From assembly GCA_023055505.1 (NCBI GenBank), contig JALIRH010000117.1, positions 806,001 to 870,000 on the forward strand: a stretch of DNA of 64,000 bases. The letters are read 5' to 3'. Numbering within the stretch: the first letter of the stretch is position 1; each line of letters begins with the position of its first letter. The position numbers and the translations under genes are program-made. The stretch is from Callipepla californica brunnescens. Lineage: Eukaryota; Chordata; Aves; Galliformes; Odontophoridae. Of this stretch, positions 11,095 to 29,929 are shown piece by piece. A model generated the notes under the pieces. It was not told where the DNA came from. It saw nothing but the letters and a program-made list of their open reading frames with translations, and ran no database searches.

Positions 11095-12812
11095 AAACAT
11101 GAATATGTAACCCACTGAAATGCATGTCTACTGCCTTTTTTGTTTGATTCCTTTCCCAGAGATACTTAATGTTATACCTGTAACACTTAATTCACTTGTC
11201 TCCATATTTACTCTTTGAGATTGTGTTCTCTACAGTCAGTAACAGCTCTGTTCATGACAATTACCAGGGCTCATTCATGAAGGAACTAAAGGTTGATATG
11301 ATTATTTTCTAGATAACTGAAAAGTTAAGAGGATCCATGAAGCAAGAGCATCTCAATAAACAAAACTTTCTGTCCTGTTCCTTGTGCACTAACTTCAGTT
11401 GAAGTGGTACAGCACTAACATTTGGTCTGAAGACTGCAACTGTCTTCATTCTTCTTGTCATGTTTCAAAGGTTTCAGTCCTCTTAAGCATTTTTCCGATA
11501 TTATAAAATTCTGCAACTTTGTTTCAAGTAGTCTGCAGACAGTTGTAATAGGAGTATTAAACTGTGGCCCCTTACACCCCAGAATATACAAAATGATGTA
11601 TGTCAAATATGTTGCTTCTCTGAAATAGTTCTGGAGTTCCACCTTTTCTACCTCAGTAGTTCTTTCCTAATGAGGGAGGGTACTACAAAAGGATGAGTAG
11701 CTAATAGATTGCCAAGGAAATTGAGTCCAACATTAAAAAGTTGGCTTTCAGTGGTCAAAGCACAATTTTTTTCCATTTTAATCTGTTGTTTGAATAAAAT
11801 CTTGTATAAAGTATGCTTTGATTTTTTTTTTATCAGAAATTGCTTCTCTTAGCTTTTAATTATTCTATAATAATTTATTTAAAATAGTCACAACCACTAC
11901 GGTGATATCCTTAAATTACTCCTTTTAACTCTTGCCTTTCAGTAATCTGAAAGTGACCATTGCAGATCAATTCACAAAAAAAACTTGAGAAATCGATAGA
12001 TGCTTCATGTGTCTTAGCATATACTATTTAATTAACTGTCTGCTGTCTAACTACTCACATGGTAAGCACACTTTTCTAACCTCTGAAGAAACTTATCCAA
12101 CCTGAATTTCACTGGCTTTGAACTTAGTGTTGTCAGCTGGGAGGTAAAACCAACGTGGATAGTAATACATGTTTAAAAGGAACCAAGCACAAAAGAAAAA
12201 ATTAACAGATTTTTTTATGTGTTCTGTATGTACCTGTGCAGTTAACTGTGCTAATTTTTTGTGCATCTGGGATTAAGCAGCAGAAATTGTTATCCTAAAT
12301 GTGCCAAATAGCATTAAGCACGTGGGGAACAATTTTAACTGCCCTGTAAACTGTGTGTTCAGTAGTATCTTGTTAAGGAAAATATTTGAAATTTAAAACT
12401 CAGTTTTAACCTTTAAATCGAGGTAAGGAAATACCTTTATAGTAGATAAATCTTAAGTTTTAATACTGGAAAGCTTTTTTAATGTGCTTCTTTTTCCTTT
12501 CAGATCTGTGTTCTGATTATGCTGCCACCCTATTGTAAATTGTAGTTCAGAATCTTATAACTGACTCTGCATGTATTAGGGGCATGATTCACAGTGCTAG
12601 CTTGTTCTCATTTATAGTTGAAATTTGGGTTCTGGATGCAGTAGTGTGAGGTACTCTATGAAGGGCAAGTCGTTTAGTAATTGAGAGGTATTTCCAATTG
12701 TATGTATAGAGGTCTTTGGTGGGGTTGTTGAAGATTCCAATTGCTGTATTTTCTACTGCTTTGTTAGTTATATAGCATAGAAAATAGACAAATGAGCACC
12801 CAAAAGCTAATT
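11095..12812. other. Space between the AIMP1 and GIMD1 3' ends
   Basis: This 1.7-kb tail-to-tail interval holds only likely 3' UTR and intergenic DNA: AATAAA at 11355 and 11793 for AIMP1, and ATTAAA at 12478-12483 for GIMD1 on the - strand. No further ORF or repeat was recognised. Confidence 0.6.
12477..12483 (-). terminator. GIMD1: Candidate distal poly(A) signal for GIMD1
   Basis: Reading the - strand, ATTAAA (plus TTTAAT, 12478-12483) stands about 330 bases beyond the GIMD1 stop codon. It is an accepted weaker poly(A) hexamer. The only closer signal is the AATAAA that overlaps the stop codon. The choice between them is inference. Confidence 0.3.
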
Positions 12813-17157
<4,345 letters not shown>

Positions 17158-17577
17158 GAGGGCTGGAGCACCTCTCCTATAAGAAAGATTGAGGGAACTG
17201 GGCTTTTTTAGCTTGGAGAAGAAAAGGCTCCAGGGGGACCTCATTGTGGTCTTCCAGTACTAGAAGGGAGTGTATAAACAGGAGGGAGAATGACAGTTTA
17301 CATGGGTTTATAGTGATAGGATAAGGAATGGTTTTAAACTAAGATGGGAGATTTGGGTTAGGTGTTAGGAGAAAGTCTTTCACTCAGAAGGTGGTGACAC
17401 ACTGGAACAGGTTGCCCAGAGAGGTTGTGGATGCTCCATCCCTGGAGGCATTCAAGGCAAGGCTGGATGTGGCTCTTGCCGGCCTGCTGTAGTGGTTGGT
17501 GACCTTGCCCATGGCTGAGGTGTTGACTTTGACATCCTATTCAACCCAGACTGTTCTATGATTCTATGATGATTCTG
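17158..17577 (+). repeat. CR1 LINE 3' fragment
   Basis: Clear CR1 3' region: ctggagcacctctcctat, tttttagcttggagaagaaaaggctc, ctggaacaggttgcccagagag, tggatgctccatccctggaggc and the tail ctgttctatgattctatgatgattctg. It is 5'-truncated and better preserved than the copy at 1.5-1.9 kb. Confidence 0.93.
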
Positions 17578-20500
17578 CGAATCAGGAAGAAAATTGAGGA
17601 AAAGACTTGCACCAGTGCCAGTCATGGTCATTTGCTGTTGGCTAGACAGAAGTGATCTTTTATTTGATCACATGCTATGGTTGGTATGTTTTGCTTGCAA
17701 GAGTAATTCTTTGCCATGCTGTACTAGCACCTAAAAACAAAGGTAAAAAGATCTTCCAGAAGAGACCTATTGATTGCTTTTTAGACACTTTCCCATTGGT
17801 AAGAAAGTAACGAATCTGAATTTCTTTGCCATAGTGGGAAGTCTACATTTGTGTTTTAATGACTGGATTTCTGGGAGTGGGACAAAAGGGTGCTTGTCTG
17901 TTTGCTGGAAAAGGTTCAGCTGTAGCTCCTCTCTGACCGTAAATTCTAGGTTGGTGGAGAGATATGTTTACTCCAAGAATCTTATAATCAAAGAGCAAGA
18001 ATCTGGTATGTAGGCTTTCTGTGGTGGAAAGAAAAGTGAAGATGCTTTTCAGAGCCCATTTGGATGACACTGTTATCCAAAATGTAGCTCTATTTGGGAG
18101 CTCCTAAGTCACTGTTTAATGCAGTATGAGGTCTGCGTCAGCATAGTTAAAGCTTCAGTTCTTCAGAAGTCTGTCTCCCAGTGTGGTGCCATAAGCACGG
18201 CCAGTGTTTTGTCAGAAGGTAGGAGCTAATGGTGCCTTAACAGCCTCCTTGTGTAAACTCACATTATTCTTCATGAGCGAGTTCCTTTGTGTTGCCTGGC
18301 TTTAGACAACTGTGTAAAAACTTTGTTGCTCTGTGCACATGCATTATTGCCTTTAGACAGCTCCCTGTGGAGACTTGTACGTAAAATACAGTTTGCCCAG
18401 CTTTAGGTAGATCAGGGCTCTTACACTGGCAAAACTGTCGTAAAATTAAGGGTGCCGTAAGCAAAACAGTGCTTAAATATCATCTAGGAGTTCCCTAACC
18501 ATTCTTCCCCATTAAAAATTGCAGTTTCTTTGCATTATTACTATTAGTGTAGCATAACCTGAGGCAGGATGCATGTGGAACATCTTACGTCAGCAGGTAC
18601 AGAGGATTTTAAGTCATCTTCCAAGGAAGATGATATGATGGAAAGAATCAAACTGGTTTTATATGACATTTGCTTAGTCTCCTGGAAGTATGTGAAACGA
18701 ATCCTCCCCAAGGTGGCAGTAGCAGCTTACTCCACAGGTACTGTAAAACTCAGCTGGGGTCCCCTTGCTCTAGAGTCTAATGCTGAAATAAAATACCAGG
18801 TCAGAAATAAGCTAAAATGTTAGAAGTGCAGAGCAATTACAAGATTCTTGAAACATCCACTGAAATAAGGAAGATGTGGAATACATTTTTCTTTCCATCA
18901 TCTTAAGATATTTTTATTTATATTTCTATGAATCATGTATTTTTTTCTCTCTCCAATGTATAGCACAGCATCTTAATGCATTCAAACTGCAGTAGTTCGA
19001 AGGTGACACTTTAAGAAACTGGAAGTTTCATTTGTTCTTCTTCACATGATTCTCTTTCTAAAAGAGACCTTTGTTTTCCCTAGCTTTTGAGTTATTGGTG
19101 ACATTTATTGTAGGGCTTTGAATATGAGATCTTACAGTCTACTGTCAAAAACTGAATTTTCAAAGGACGAGTACAGAATGTAACAAAATTTTATTTGATG
19201 CTTTTTAGCGCTACTCGCTGCCTGTGGGTAAACTATTGTTTGTTTCTCTTTGTGTTTATTTAACTTTAATTTCAAAATGGCAAAGAGAAAACTGAAACTG
19301 AGGTCTGTTACAGATTGGCAGGCAAGAAGGCTTCCTGGAACTTAAAAATGAGTCTTTTACTGCTCCTGTAGAAATACCAAGCAAGTCTCGTAAGGAATTG
19401 TCAAGAATCTGAGGAAGTGAGGCTCCTAATCCAATTGAAAATAACTGGAGTTCGGGCATGCAGCTCCTTCAGATTTTGAAAGAACAGTGCTAAATCACTT
19501 GCAAGTTTCTACTGGATCTGTATGTATGTGCAGTGTTAAGTAGAGTTGCAATGCATTTTTGTCACGTTACCCTGTCAGCTGTTCTGTTGTTTTCCTGTGA
19601 TCACCCAGTTGGTCTGAAAGCACCCTGAGCAAGCCCTCCACACTGCTTGTTGGTGTGCTCCAAACAGGCTACTGTTATAAACAGAAATGACATAGGTTTT
19701 TTAAAGGCATGACATTTCTTGCCATGTGTCTCCTTTTGGTTCCCACGCCTTCCCATCCCTTACAGCTTCTTTCCCTATGTGGGGCTCACATTTGAGCCCA
19801 AGATGATGCCATAGGAAGTAATTTAAGATGTGCTTTGATGAAGTTCGCTTTCTTAGAGAAAAAGCAGTGAGGCCATTTGATGGATTGCCACACACAGAGG
19901 CAGGCTTTAAGCCTTCCCATACAACATGAGAAGTCCAGGAGGGTATGCAGGCCATGTAGTTGGTGTGGATTCAGTTCTGTTTGACATGTAATTTCAAAGA
20001 AAAGCCAGATGTCACTGCTAAGAAAAGGACAGTCTACTGATGCTTTATTCCTTTTTGACTGCATTCACAGTGAAATCTTCTGTCTTGATCCTAAAGGAAC
20101 ACACTTGTAACATTCCCTTATGTTTCCTTAAAACAGTTTTTTTGTTTGTTTGTTTGTTTGTTGTTTTTTTTTTGCTTAATCCTATCCTTTTTGTTCTTGG
20201 TATTTCTGAAATAATTAACAGAAATCTTCATGATGCTTCTCTATGTGGTATGGATTGCAGTGTGAGTAGATTGGTTTTGCTAAGGAGAGAGAAAGAGAAG
20301 TAAAGCTACAAACAGATGCAAGTCCACCTGCTTTGGGACATTGTACAACTGCAGAACCTTGGGTTCCCACTATACTTTTTGTGGCAGAATATTGGTTCAG
20401 GGCAAATGCTCTTGGCACACCAAGAACCTTTCATTTAAAAGGAGATGAAGCAGAACTGTCAGCATGATTAGAGCATCTGCCAGAAGTTGTTTCTCTGTTC

Positions 20501-21148
20501 TCCCACTGAACCACCAGAATTCACAAGATATCCCTTTCCTTTTTCCTCTGCGAAAACTTTGAACTAGAAATCAGTATCTTTGATGTGCTGATCTGTGAAG
20601 TCTCCCTGCTGTAGAAGTATTGTCTTATTTGTCAGGAGTAATGTTCTTCCAAACCCTTTTCTTCTCAGTGCTTATCTCTAAGAAGCTACTTTTCTTTTTT
20701 TCTGTTAGTGTGGTTTGGTGTGAATTGGCTTTGCAAAATGATGGGAGATGTATTGCATGATGGGGGCATATCACTCACTGTCACAGGCTGCTATTTTCTA
20801 ATTCTCTTACTAATCCCCACCATCTTTGGTTTTAATAACGCTTTCCTCCAACGCACCGTATCTTTTTTCCTAATATGGAAAGAATGTTTTAAATATATTT
20901 TAATGTGCTAAACTGTCTTTTGAGGAGATTCCTTGGAGATATTTAAACTTGTTTGGGTCTTGTTTTCATCCATGGTGCCAGGATGTGTTATAAAGGTGCC
21001 AGGTGTAGTATGAAGCTTGGGCATATGTCGTTAGTGCCTGTGATTGGCTGTAGGGCTGTGCAGCAAGGCTGGTATTCGTCTCTGTTAACTGATTCAAGTG
21101 AAATAGGCAGAATGACCAAAGCAAAAAAATGTAAAATATATATAAGTG

Positions 21149-21177
21149 TTATATATATATATATACACACACATATA
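21149..21177. repeat. (TA)n(CA)n microsatellite
   Basis: Alternating purine-pyrimidine run, TA repeats passing directly into CA repeats. Likely polymorphic in length. Confidence 0.85.
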
Positions 21178-24100
21178 AATAATACTGGGGGGAAAATATT
21201 AAATCATAAGCTTTTGACTTCAAAAACAGATACTTCGGAAAGAAGCAATATCCAGAAAGCATGAAAATGCAGACTTAAAGAAGACTTCTGTTTCCCTTAC
21301 ACATCCTTATCTGGATAAACTTTGACTGGCCACACATATCTGTATTGACAGTGTGAGTCAGAGTACCGTGGTTGTTCACTTTCTTGTGATTAATCTTGAA
21401 TTTGGCCTCATAAGTAAAAGCATTTTGTCTCTGGGGCGTATGTCCTGTGAATGGAAAGCATACCTGGAAGCTCAGGAAACCTGGATCTGGCTACTGTTTT
21501 TGTAACTCTCATTCCTTTATTTAGTGAAACTGCACGATTTCTTAGTTTCCTCTAAACTGTGTAGGGAATCTTCACTTCTTTTGGCAACATATAGTAGGAG
21601 TTATTTAGCTGGAGGCAGCAAACTTTTGCAGGGCAATTGCAGCATTATTACTTTTATTTTTACTACTTTATTATTATTGTTATTTAATTTTATACTTATT
21701 GCAAATGGCTCAGTTGGAACCCAGATAACTTGAGGTTTACTTTCCGAAAGTATTCCTACGCTGCCTGGAAAGTTTACAGCCATTGTAACTCCAGTGACCA
21801 CAAAAGTTTCACCTCTACGCAGGGATGGTCAGTTTGCACTGCTACTCGTATGAACTCTAATCCTTAAGTTGTTTTTCATAGAACATCAGGAATACAAAAC
21901 AAAGTTTCTACTTAAGAATGTAGAAATGATACCTTTTTACTCCATAACATACCCATGGGTTTTCAAGACAGCTTTAGTTAGTTCATTTCTTATTTTCCAG
22001 GCTGTTTAGAGAGAAAGAATACAACACATGTTGAGGACTTCTCTTAAAATAGCCAATAAATCACAATTATTTATCTTATGATTGTAGATCTTTCTTGCCT
22101 TCTTTCTGTGTACGTACATTTTAGAGGTAATCTGATCAGCTGCAAGCAACTTTTGTTAAAAGTGCAAGTTTAAGAAAACAGAATATTAATTAAAAATGCC
22201 ACTACCCTTTCTTGTTTCTGATAATGATGATACCTTGTGAATGTCAAGCCGTGAACAGATTCCTTTTTTTTGTTTTGTTTTGTTTTTAAAACATTCCAAA
22301 GAAACTGAATTCAAGGATATGTTCCAGTATATTTCACTATGTCAAGGCACTGAATATGTAATGTCAGTATTACGGTGTAGAAGTCATTCTACAAGCCTGT
22401 GTGGCTTGCTCTGACAGTATTTAGAAAGTGGAATTGCTGTGTCTGGTATATTCAAATTCTAAATCGTATGTGGGAGGGTGCAAAGTATATGGTTATAAAG
22501 CTGGTCTGTGAATTAGGACCACAAGCTCCAAACTGTAATTAATTCACTTTCATGACTTCAAGTGTGATAGACTGTCATCTTGGTGGCTGGAAATCTGCCT
22601 GTTAATGTAAAATACAGAGCTGCATTAGCACTTCTTTCCCTGAAGTTAACATTTATAGATATAGACGAGAAAAATGAAAGTGTATGGAAACATTACAGAC
22701 TTAGTTCCAGTAAGCACTGACATAATCGGGAGCAGTGGAAGTACAGTTTGAGCTTTAGGTACAGCAGTGGGAAAACAGCAGTGGGGTGAGAAATTGAAGG
22801 CTGTTTGTTGGTTTTTTGTTGCTGATTTTTTTTCTGCTTTTCCCACACTGCTCTTGTATCGCTGCTCTTGGCAAACTTCATCTACACACAACTGAAGCCA
22901 TTTGCAGTGCATCTTCAGGTGCAAAGGGTTGATGCTCACATACAATAAAACCCTTTCCTTCACCGTGTAACTATTTTTACAGACAGGAGGAGCTGATCGC
23001 ATCTTCCATCTGTTTAGTTTCCTTAGTTGACAGCAGCCTCTGTGCCTCGAAGACTGTTTTTTTTCCCTTCCTGTATCAGATATCTGGATTTTTTGCCAGT
23101 GCTTTCCAAATCTGATGCAATCCTGGGCACTCTCTGTTGAGGATGACTGGGGACAAGAGAAGGCTTATGAATACTGTGTCAGTTTCATGTACTCTGATAA
23201 TGTAAGTTGGAATAAAAGTGTTGTCTCTAGGTTTTTGTTCAAGTACAAAGTCCCTATGTATTTTACCATACAGAATAGTAAGATATGAGAGGAGTTTAAA
23301 ATGTGCTGTCATGCTGTGACCAACTTCTGTGGGAGAGATGAGGGTGTTCCATTTTTAGCATGGTGAAAATGAAGCATGGCTGGTGGAAGCTGAAGTAAAG
23401 TGTATTGTCATGTGATTCGGAATAGGCCTTTTGTCATCAGAACAGAGATGTATAGGACACAGCAGCTCATAGACAACTGCCATATAGCAGAGACTAAATA
23501 TCAACTCCCAAGGAGGTAACAGTGATTTTTCTGCCTAGCAGTTAAGTGCACAATGGAAAGAAATCAAGTCTTCCAAGTACAGCTAAGTTCATTTTTTTTT
23601 CCAATTAAGAAGTAATAGTGTGAGTTGATGTTGTCACATTGGCTTCCTCATAGCTCAAACCATGCTTGCCCAATATCATCGGCTAATATTTTACAAAATC
23701 TTTTTTTGGTCAGCACAAAATAATTTATAGCTGTGAGGAACAAACAAGAGCGCTAACTTTTTTCAGTCTACGCCCACAATTCTTTTTTTAGAAAACATAT
23801 TTGTCTCAAGTGAGAGAACAGATTTATTTTTTAGAAACAAAACTGTAAAGCGGGAAGAAAATTCACAGCTGTCAGCATTTCCATAACCTCACAAGACCCA
23901 ATTTGTTGTCTTAATTTATGGGGAAAACACATTGTTTCTCTGTTTCAGATTTGCGTAACAGGATGATTATATATACACACCATTTGTGCAGAAGATGTGC
24001 TGCTTTTAACATCTATCAGAGCACTACATCTCAAACTCCTTCCTGTTACCTTCTTTTGGATGTTTGGGGCTTTAAGCTGTTTTTGAGGGTTCTTAACACT

Positions 24101-25598
24101 AGCAAAAGGCTAAATCTATCCTGATTCAAGAAGGTATCTCTTTAGCTTGTATAAAACTAGGATTCAAGGTTGCTATAGAGAGACAGTGTTAAATAGATGC
24201 TGGAGGAGAAACCTTCACTGTAAGTATGAGAACTCTCAACTCTCAGTGATGTCAAGTATCCTTGATATCACTTAAACTGCCTGCATATGAAATAGGTTGT
24301 CTTCTGGTAGCGTGCGGCAGTATTCACTGAATGCTGGAAGAGTTTAGTAAAGACTTTAGTCATGCGGTAAGGGCTTTAAGCACAGCAATATTGCAGTATT
24401 TTCTCCATACTTCAAAAATATAGCTTTATTAAAGGAATAAAAAAAAAGGCAGTTTCTCAAAAATGGTAGGAAGTAGCTTTGTAAGCTGCAGTTCTTGCTT
24501 AAAAATGCAGAGTTCCACTGATGCAACATGGAGCTGACAGGGTTTGTATACGAATCTGTCAGAAAGAGCAGACATGAAGCACTGCGTGTTGAGAAAGCGT
24601 GAGAAATAATATGGAAGACATTGTTTTTTTAATCATTAAAAAAGCCCAACTCTTTTTAGAAGATGTGAAGTTCAATGACTCCATAAAATGTGAACTGTAT
24701 GTCACTGCTGTCTTATTTTTATTTAGACCACAAAATTTGGCATGCTATCTTATTCTGCATGATAATCACTGTTATGGAAGACTCAGCTTGTGGACGGACC
24801 CTGGCAGCTGAAAAGAGGAGCTGCGCAGATGACTTCACACTGTTTAGAATTTCTGCATTTGGGGAATATTATGGAATTGCTAACAAATTAGTTCTTTTTA
24901 ATTGTAGTGGCATGTATGTATTTCCTGTCCCAACATGTCCATGCTTATTCATAGCACACCAAAAGAATTACGGGATTTTTTCTTCCTTTTGAATGCAAAC
25001 AGCATGAAGAAAAATTATTTTCTAAACATGAAAGAGTCTGACGTCAAAATGGCCAGTTCAGGCAGCAAGCAATGGAAATCTGAATATTGGCTTTATACCT
25101 TTAACAACAATGAGACCAGCTATTAAAACAGAGGAAAAAGGGCAGAGGGGACTTGCCCACAGTTTGCATTTATAAAAATCAAGTTGACTGAAAAATTGTA
25201 ATTGGGGCTACGAGGTGGTAAAATCAGCATTTTTTGGTCCTCAGTACAAGGATAATGTGTTAATTTAGACTGTACTTTGGGTAAGCCATTAGATACTTCA
25301 GTCTGTCCTTGCACAGAGTGACTTATGTTTCACTTTTTGGATCTCTATATTTAACCTTACTGAAAGACAGTTTTAGACTCAGGAGTCATTTCTGTGCTGC
25401 AGCCGTGTCTACAGTGAAAGACAGCAAATGTGCAGTTTAGAGCAGGAAGTTAAACGTGTCTGAGGAAACGGTGAGGGATTGTAAAGGCAGAGGGTGATTT
25501 CTTACATGGAATTTTGCCAGTGCACCAGCTTTCTGTTGGCAAAAATGTCATGGGAGCTTGCTTTTGCTAATCCTTCTTGCCCAATATGACGTTTAAAT

Positions 25599-25601
<3 letters not shown>

Positions 25602-25632
<31 letters not shown>
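25602..25632. repeat. A31 homopolymer
   Basis: Thirty-one consecutive A. No retroposed sequence could be recognised before it, so origin as a poly(A) tail is not shown. Confidence 0.9.
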
Positions 25633-25633
<1 letters not shown>

Positions 25634-28600
25634 CCAAGGAGAAAGGACAAAAACAATGCATTAGTGCACAGCAGGTGCTGCAAAGTAAGGCAGGAGCTTG
25701 AAATTAAGTTGTGATTAGACTGAGTTTTAAAGGAGTATGTCTGATCTGTGTACCGGTTGATTTATTGTTTGAAGGAGTCTAACCTGAGACTGAGGAACTT
25801 GTAAGTGCCGAAACATGTAGTGAAATGAACAGTAAGATTGCACAGCTTTGCCCAGGTTCTCTGCAAGTTAAAATTAACACACCTGGGATTTTTTGGAAGC
25901 CTTAGGAAATCCGTGTGTTTATGTGCTTCTGATACCAAGCATCTAAATTCAAACTACCTTCAAGATTAGGGACAGGTAGTGTGCATTGGAGTCGCTGAAG
26001 GTGAACATTGGTGCAGCTGCTGATTGGGCTCTTTGAAAGTGAACATTGGTCCTGGATCAGAAAGCAGCTGGAACTTCTTTGGCTTAGGACAAGATGAGGC
26101 TTAGATCAAGACCATCACAGTGGGATTGTTTAAGTAGGCTGTGTCTTCCTCGTCTTGACCCCTAGATGACAGCAATAATTTCTAGAAGTGTTCAGTGTCC
26201 ACGCATGTTTACTGGCATTGGTAAGAGTTTCTGCAGTGAATTTTTTGGCTTCTCTAAATCATGCAGTTTTTATTCTTGTGCGTTCAGTTTTTCTTTTCTT
26301 TGGCAAGGTCTCAAATATAAGCAGCATCCAACAGCTACCAGACTGTTCTTCTTGATCTCTTTTTTTGTCTGTGTCTTTTGTATTTATCTTGAACCTGGTA
26401 GATGCTGTAGTCTGCAGCTTTCTACATTCATTGACTGCAAAGAGTATAGAAAGAGTTTAAAGGATGAAAGTGTCATTGTGAAAGTAGGTTAAGAACACTG
26501 ATCTGGCTTTAATACGTGGAGATATTGACGAGAACAAACACAAGATGCAGGATTTGATAAGCCACTGTTAAACTTAGCCCAGAAAAAACAAAACCTACTA
26601 TGTTGCTCTTGCATTGAGACTCTAGAATGCGACAGTAGTAAAATGTCATTAAAATTAGTTAGACTTACATGAATCAAAGTAACTCGTGATTTCTGTGAAT
26701 GCAGCAAATCAAATTCCTTTCTGCTGTACTCAGTTGGGTTCATTCATTCTAACTACGGAAGTGCTGTTTTAGTTTGGTGTACTTATAAATCATTTGAGTT
26801 ATGCTGGTTAAAACTGAAATAACATTGATGTAAGGGAGACCTTTCACTTCAAATTGAGATGGCAAAATATGTTCAGCCTCTTGAGAGGAAATGACAGTGA
26901 GCTATGGCATACTGTAGAAAAGCTGAGCATTACAACTCTTGGGGTCACATTGAGAAGCTCTTTGTAAGGCCACAGCCTCTCACTTCATATTTTCCAGTGT
27001 CCAAACTGACTTTAATTCTGTTCAAAAGAAGGACACTCAGGCTTTTATTTTTCCTGAAAGTTTGCATTCTCATTTCACTCACTTTCACAAAGAATGTTAC
27101 CTCAGAAACATTAAATAGAAAACATGTGCTTCAGGGCTAATAGTACTGCTGCTTTGTATGGTCAGATCCAAATTCTCAACATAAAGGATTTGTTAATCTA
27201 AAGTGAAATAAAAGCAGCTGTCATAAAGCATGTGATTTATAAACTCTCATTTAAAGTTGTATTATATTTCTCTTATTATTTTTAATAGTCTGAATTAAGA
27301 GAGAGAAAGCTGTTTATTGAAAGAATAAAAAGCAGCTCTTATCTAAACATTCCTTCTCAAGAATGGGAAGACAAGCATTTTGTCACTGATTGAAAGTTGC
27401 AAATGTTAAATGTCTTTCTACTCCTGGTACTCATTACTCTTAGGTGTTGTGCTTTTTGAATACAAAAGAACGAGGAATAATTGAGCATTGCAGATAAGAT
27501 AATTTCACAGCTTTTTAAAGAAGGAACATTTTTCCACTCTCATTAAGTTCTTGTTCTGTCACTCTCAGTCAGGGATTTAGTTTAGTTGGTAGTGCCAAGG
27601 AAAGGAGTTCTCCCATGTTCCTCTGATGAGTAGTGGTGTTTTGACTGCAACTGTAAGTTGCCTTTGTCTTCTGCAGAGTCCCCCATTGCCTACTATTCAA
27701 CTCACTAAGGCAATTGATGAGGTTGACTCTCTCCCTGCTAAAAATGATCAGTCCCTACTGGAACAACTTTAGAACACTGAAGAATAAAGGATGTGGTTCA
27801 CATAGCAGAGGTTTTGTGTTGGATATGCAGCGGGGGGGAAAGACACTGGCTTTGCTGAATTGACAGACTGCTGAAGCTATGAAATCCAGAGATTCTTATT
27901 TGCCAGAATGTAGGTGTTACTTCTGAACAGTAATCCTGATGTTTTCATTTTGGGATTATACAGCTTCTACAATATACAATATTTTCGTTATACACAGGGT
28001 ATAAAGAGAAAAGTTGCTTCTTTTTTAGGATTATGGATCACTGTGTGTGTATGTCTCTAAAAAAATGTTTTTGGAAATGTGTGCATTAAAAACAGGACCC
28101 TCAGATGTAACTTGAAGGCTAAACTATTTCATCAAGAAACTAAAGCTTCTTGACAAAGGTAAACTGTGAAGCTGAAAACCAGAACTGTGTGAAAGTGCTT
28201 TGTATATGCTTTTTTCTGAGATACTGGTGATCATTTGGCCATGACCTTAGAAGTTAGAAAATATATAATAGTTAGAAAAGATATAATAAATCATACAGGT
28301 TTATTCATTGCATTTTTAGCTGTTTTCTTCTTAAGGCTCAATGGATAAGTTAGTTGTTACGAAGCTATATGGCATTTGGATAGATTAGTAAAACAGTAAT
28401 AATTTTGGCACTCTACAGACAAAATAAGGACAAAAGGGTATTAGTGGAAAACAAGACTAACAATTCTGTGAATTGTAAACAGCACAGTGCTCTTCCCTTC
28501 ACTTTCAGCTGTCCTTCCATTTCCTTAACTTCAAAATTAATTTCTGACTTCATTCTTTTAATATCTATTTAATATAATATGTATTTTCCCTCCGCACCCC

Positions 28601-29929
28601 TAGGAAAAATCTTTCAGCATGCATACCTTTAGGCAGCTAAGTGTAATTTTATGATGGTATAAAAAAAACCCTGTCATTTTCAGTGTTCATTTATAGCTGC
28701 TCTTTGTAGAGCCTGTATCTATTTCATAACATATATCTTATGATACTTGTTTTGCTGGACTTTAACTGGGATATCCTCAAATCTTTTATAACTCTTTCAT
28801 ATATATACATATATTTTCTTTTTTTTCTTTTCTTTCTTCCTTTTTTCTTTAGTAAATCACAGTTTCTCTTTTTACAGTTGTTCAAGAAATCAGAAACCTT
28901 ATTAAAAACTGTAAAAATGGAAAAAACATGTTCTGTGAAGCCAGAATATCTGTCTGAGTAGTTTTTATGGTCCATTCTTCCTTTTGCACAAGATCAAAGC
29001 ATCAAGGGACAAGAAAATAGGGTGAGAAAAGTCAATTCAAGCTTGCAGAAATCATGCTCAGGCCAAATATTTATCCTGTGATTCATCAAAAATGTTGCAA
29101 AATATAGTACTGGATTTTTAATGATCTAAGGTTTCACTGCCAGTTCTTGTAGGACATCCTGTTCTGGTGCAGTTCTTAAAGAAAAAAGTAGAAAATGCGT
29201 TAGGTTGAACTATAACTTGGAAAGATCTCAAAGCCACCAACAGATGGGCCTTTATCATCATGAAGTGGTGTTTTTTAAAGATGTAAATATTTATGGTCAT
29301 GGTAGTAAAGGACTTGCATTTAAAATTGGTAGAAGAGGAATTTCTCGTAATCGAACACATTACTCTTTCTGTTCTGAAAGTAAAGGGAATTCTTCAAGAG
29401 TGAGGCCAGTTCTGAAAGTAAGTGATAAAAGGATAGTGAGAGTCACGTCTTACACTTGCATTTTGCAGATTTCAGAACTTCAAATGACAAGATGATGAGC
29501 AACTGATTCCTTATTAAAGGGCACTGATTCAGTCCTTTAATACTTGTTAAAGGAGCCTTAATGCATGGGATAAAAGATGTCGTGGAGAAGCAAACAGATA
29601 CAGAACTACATTAGGCATTGGTTGATTGACACACTGTGATAAAAAACAAGGCTAAGTCATAAGTCAGTGTATCTAAGAATTTGCATATACTTGTTTCCTT
29701 TTATATAAGGAACTTCACAGAAAGAAGAGCTCAATCTGGAGAAAAGGGGATTTGGGAGGCCTTAGCTCCTTCAGCATTTTCCTGAGGTGCAGTCCTCTGA
29801 ATAAAAAAGTTGAGTTCAGCTCATACTTCACTATTTATCAGCTTCACACAGGTACAGTACTTCCATCATCTTTCCTACTATGCCATGTATAAAAAAATTA
29901 AAAAAGGAAAAAAGGCACATGTAAAACAT

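Larger units (their letters stand above)
17578..29929. other. Intergenic DNA; no gene seen
   Basis: Twelve kilobases without a supportable exon. It contains simple repeats: TTTG tandem near 20142-20162, (TA)n(CA)n at 21149-21177, A31 at 25602-25632, and an AT/TTTC-rich tract near 28797-28850. There is also a short direct repeat at 25997-26050. Open frames of 60-118 codons on both strands lack recognisable domains. Confidence 0.6.

Noticed and set aside
18569..18823. 84-codon + strand frame with a donor-like CAG|GTACTG at about 18738
   Set aside because: No recognisable family and no good acceptor or partner exon nearby. It would need transcript evidence.
22646..23002. 118-codon - strand frame
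   Set aside because: Composition is ordinary and there is no family resemblance. The other frame of the same strand is open too.
25602..25632. A31 as the tail of a processed pseudogene
   Set aside because: No ORF, poly(A) signal or gene-like sequence precedes it, and no flanking duplication is visible.
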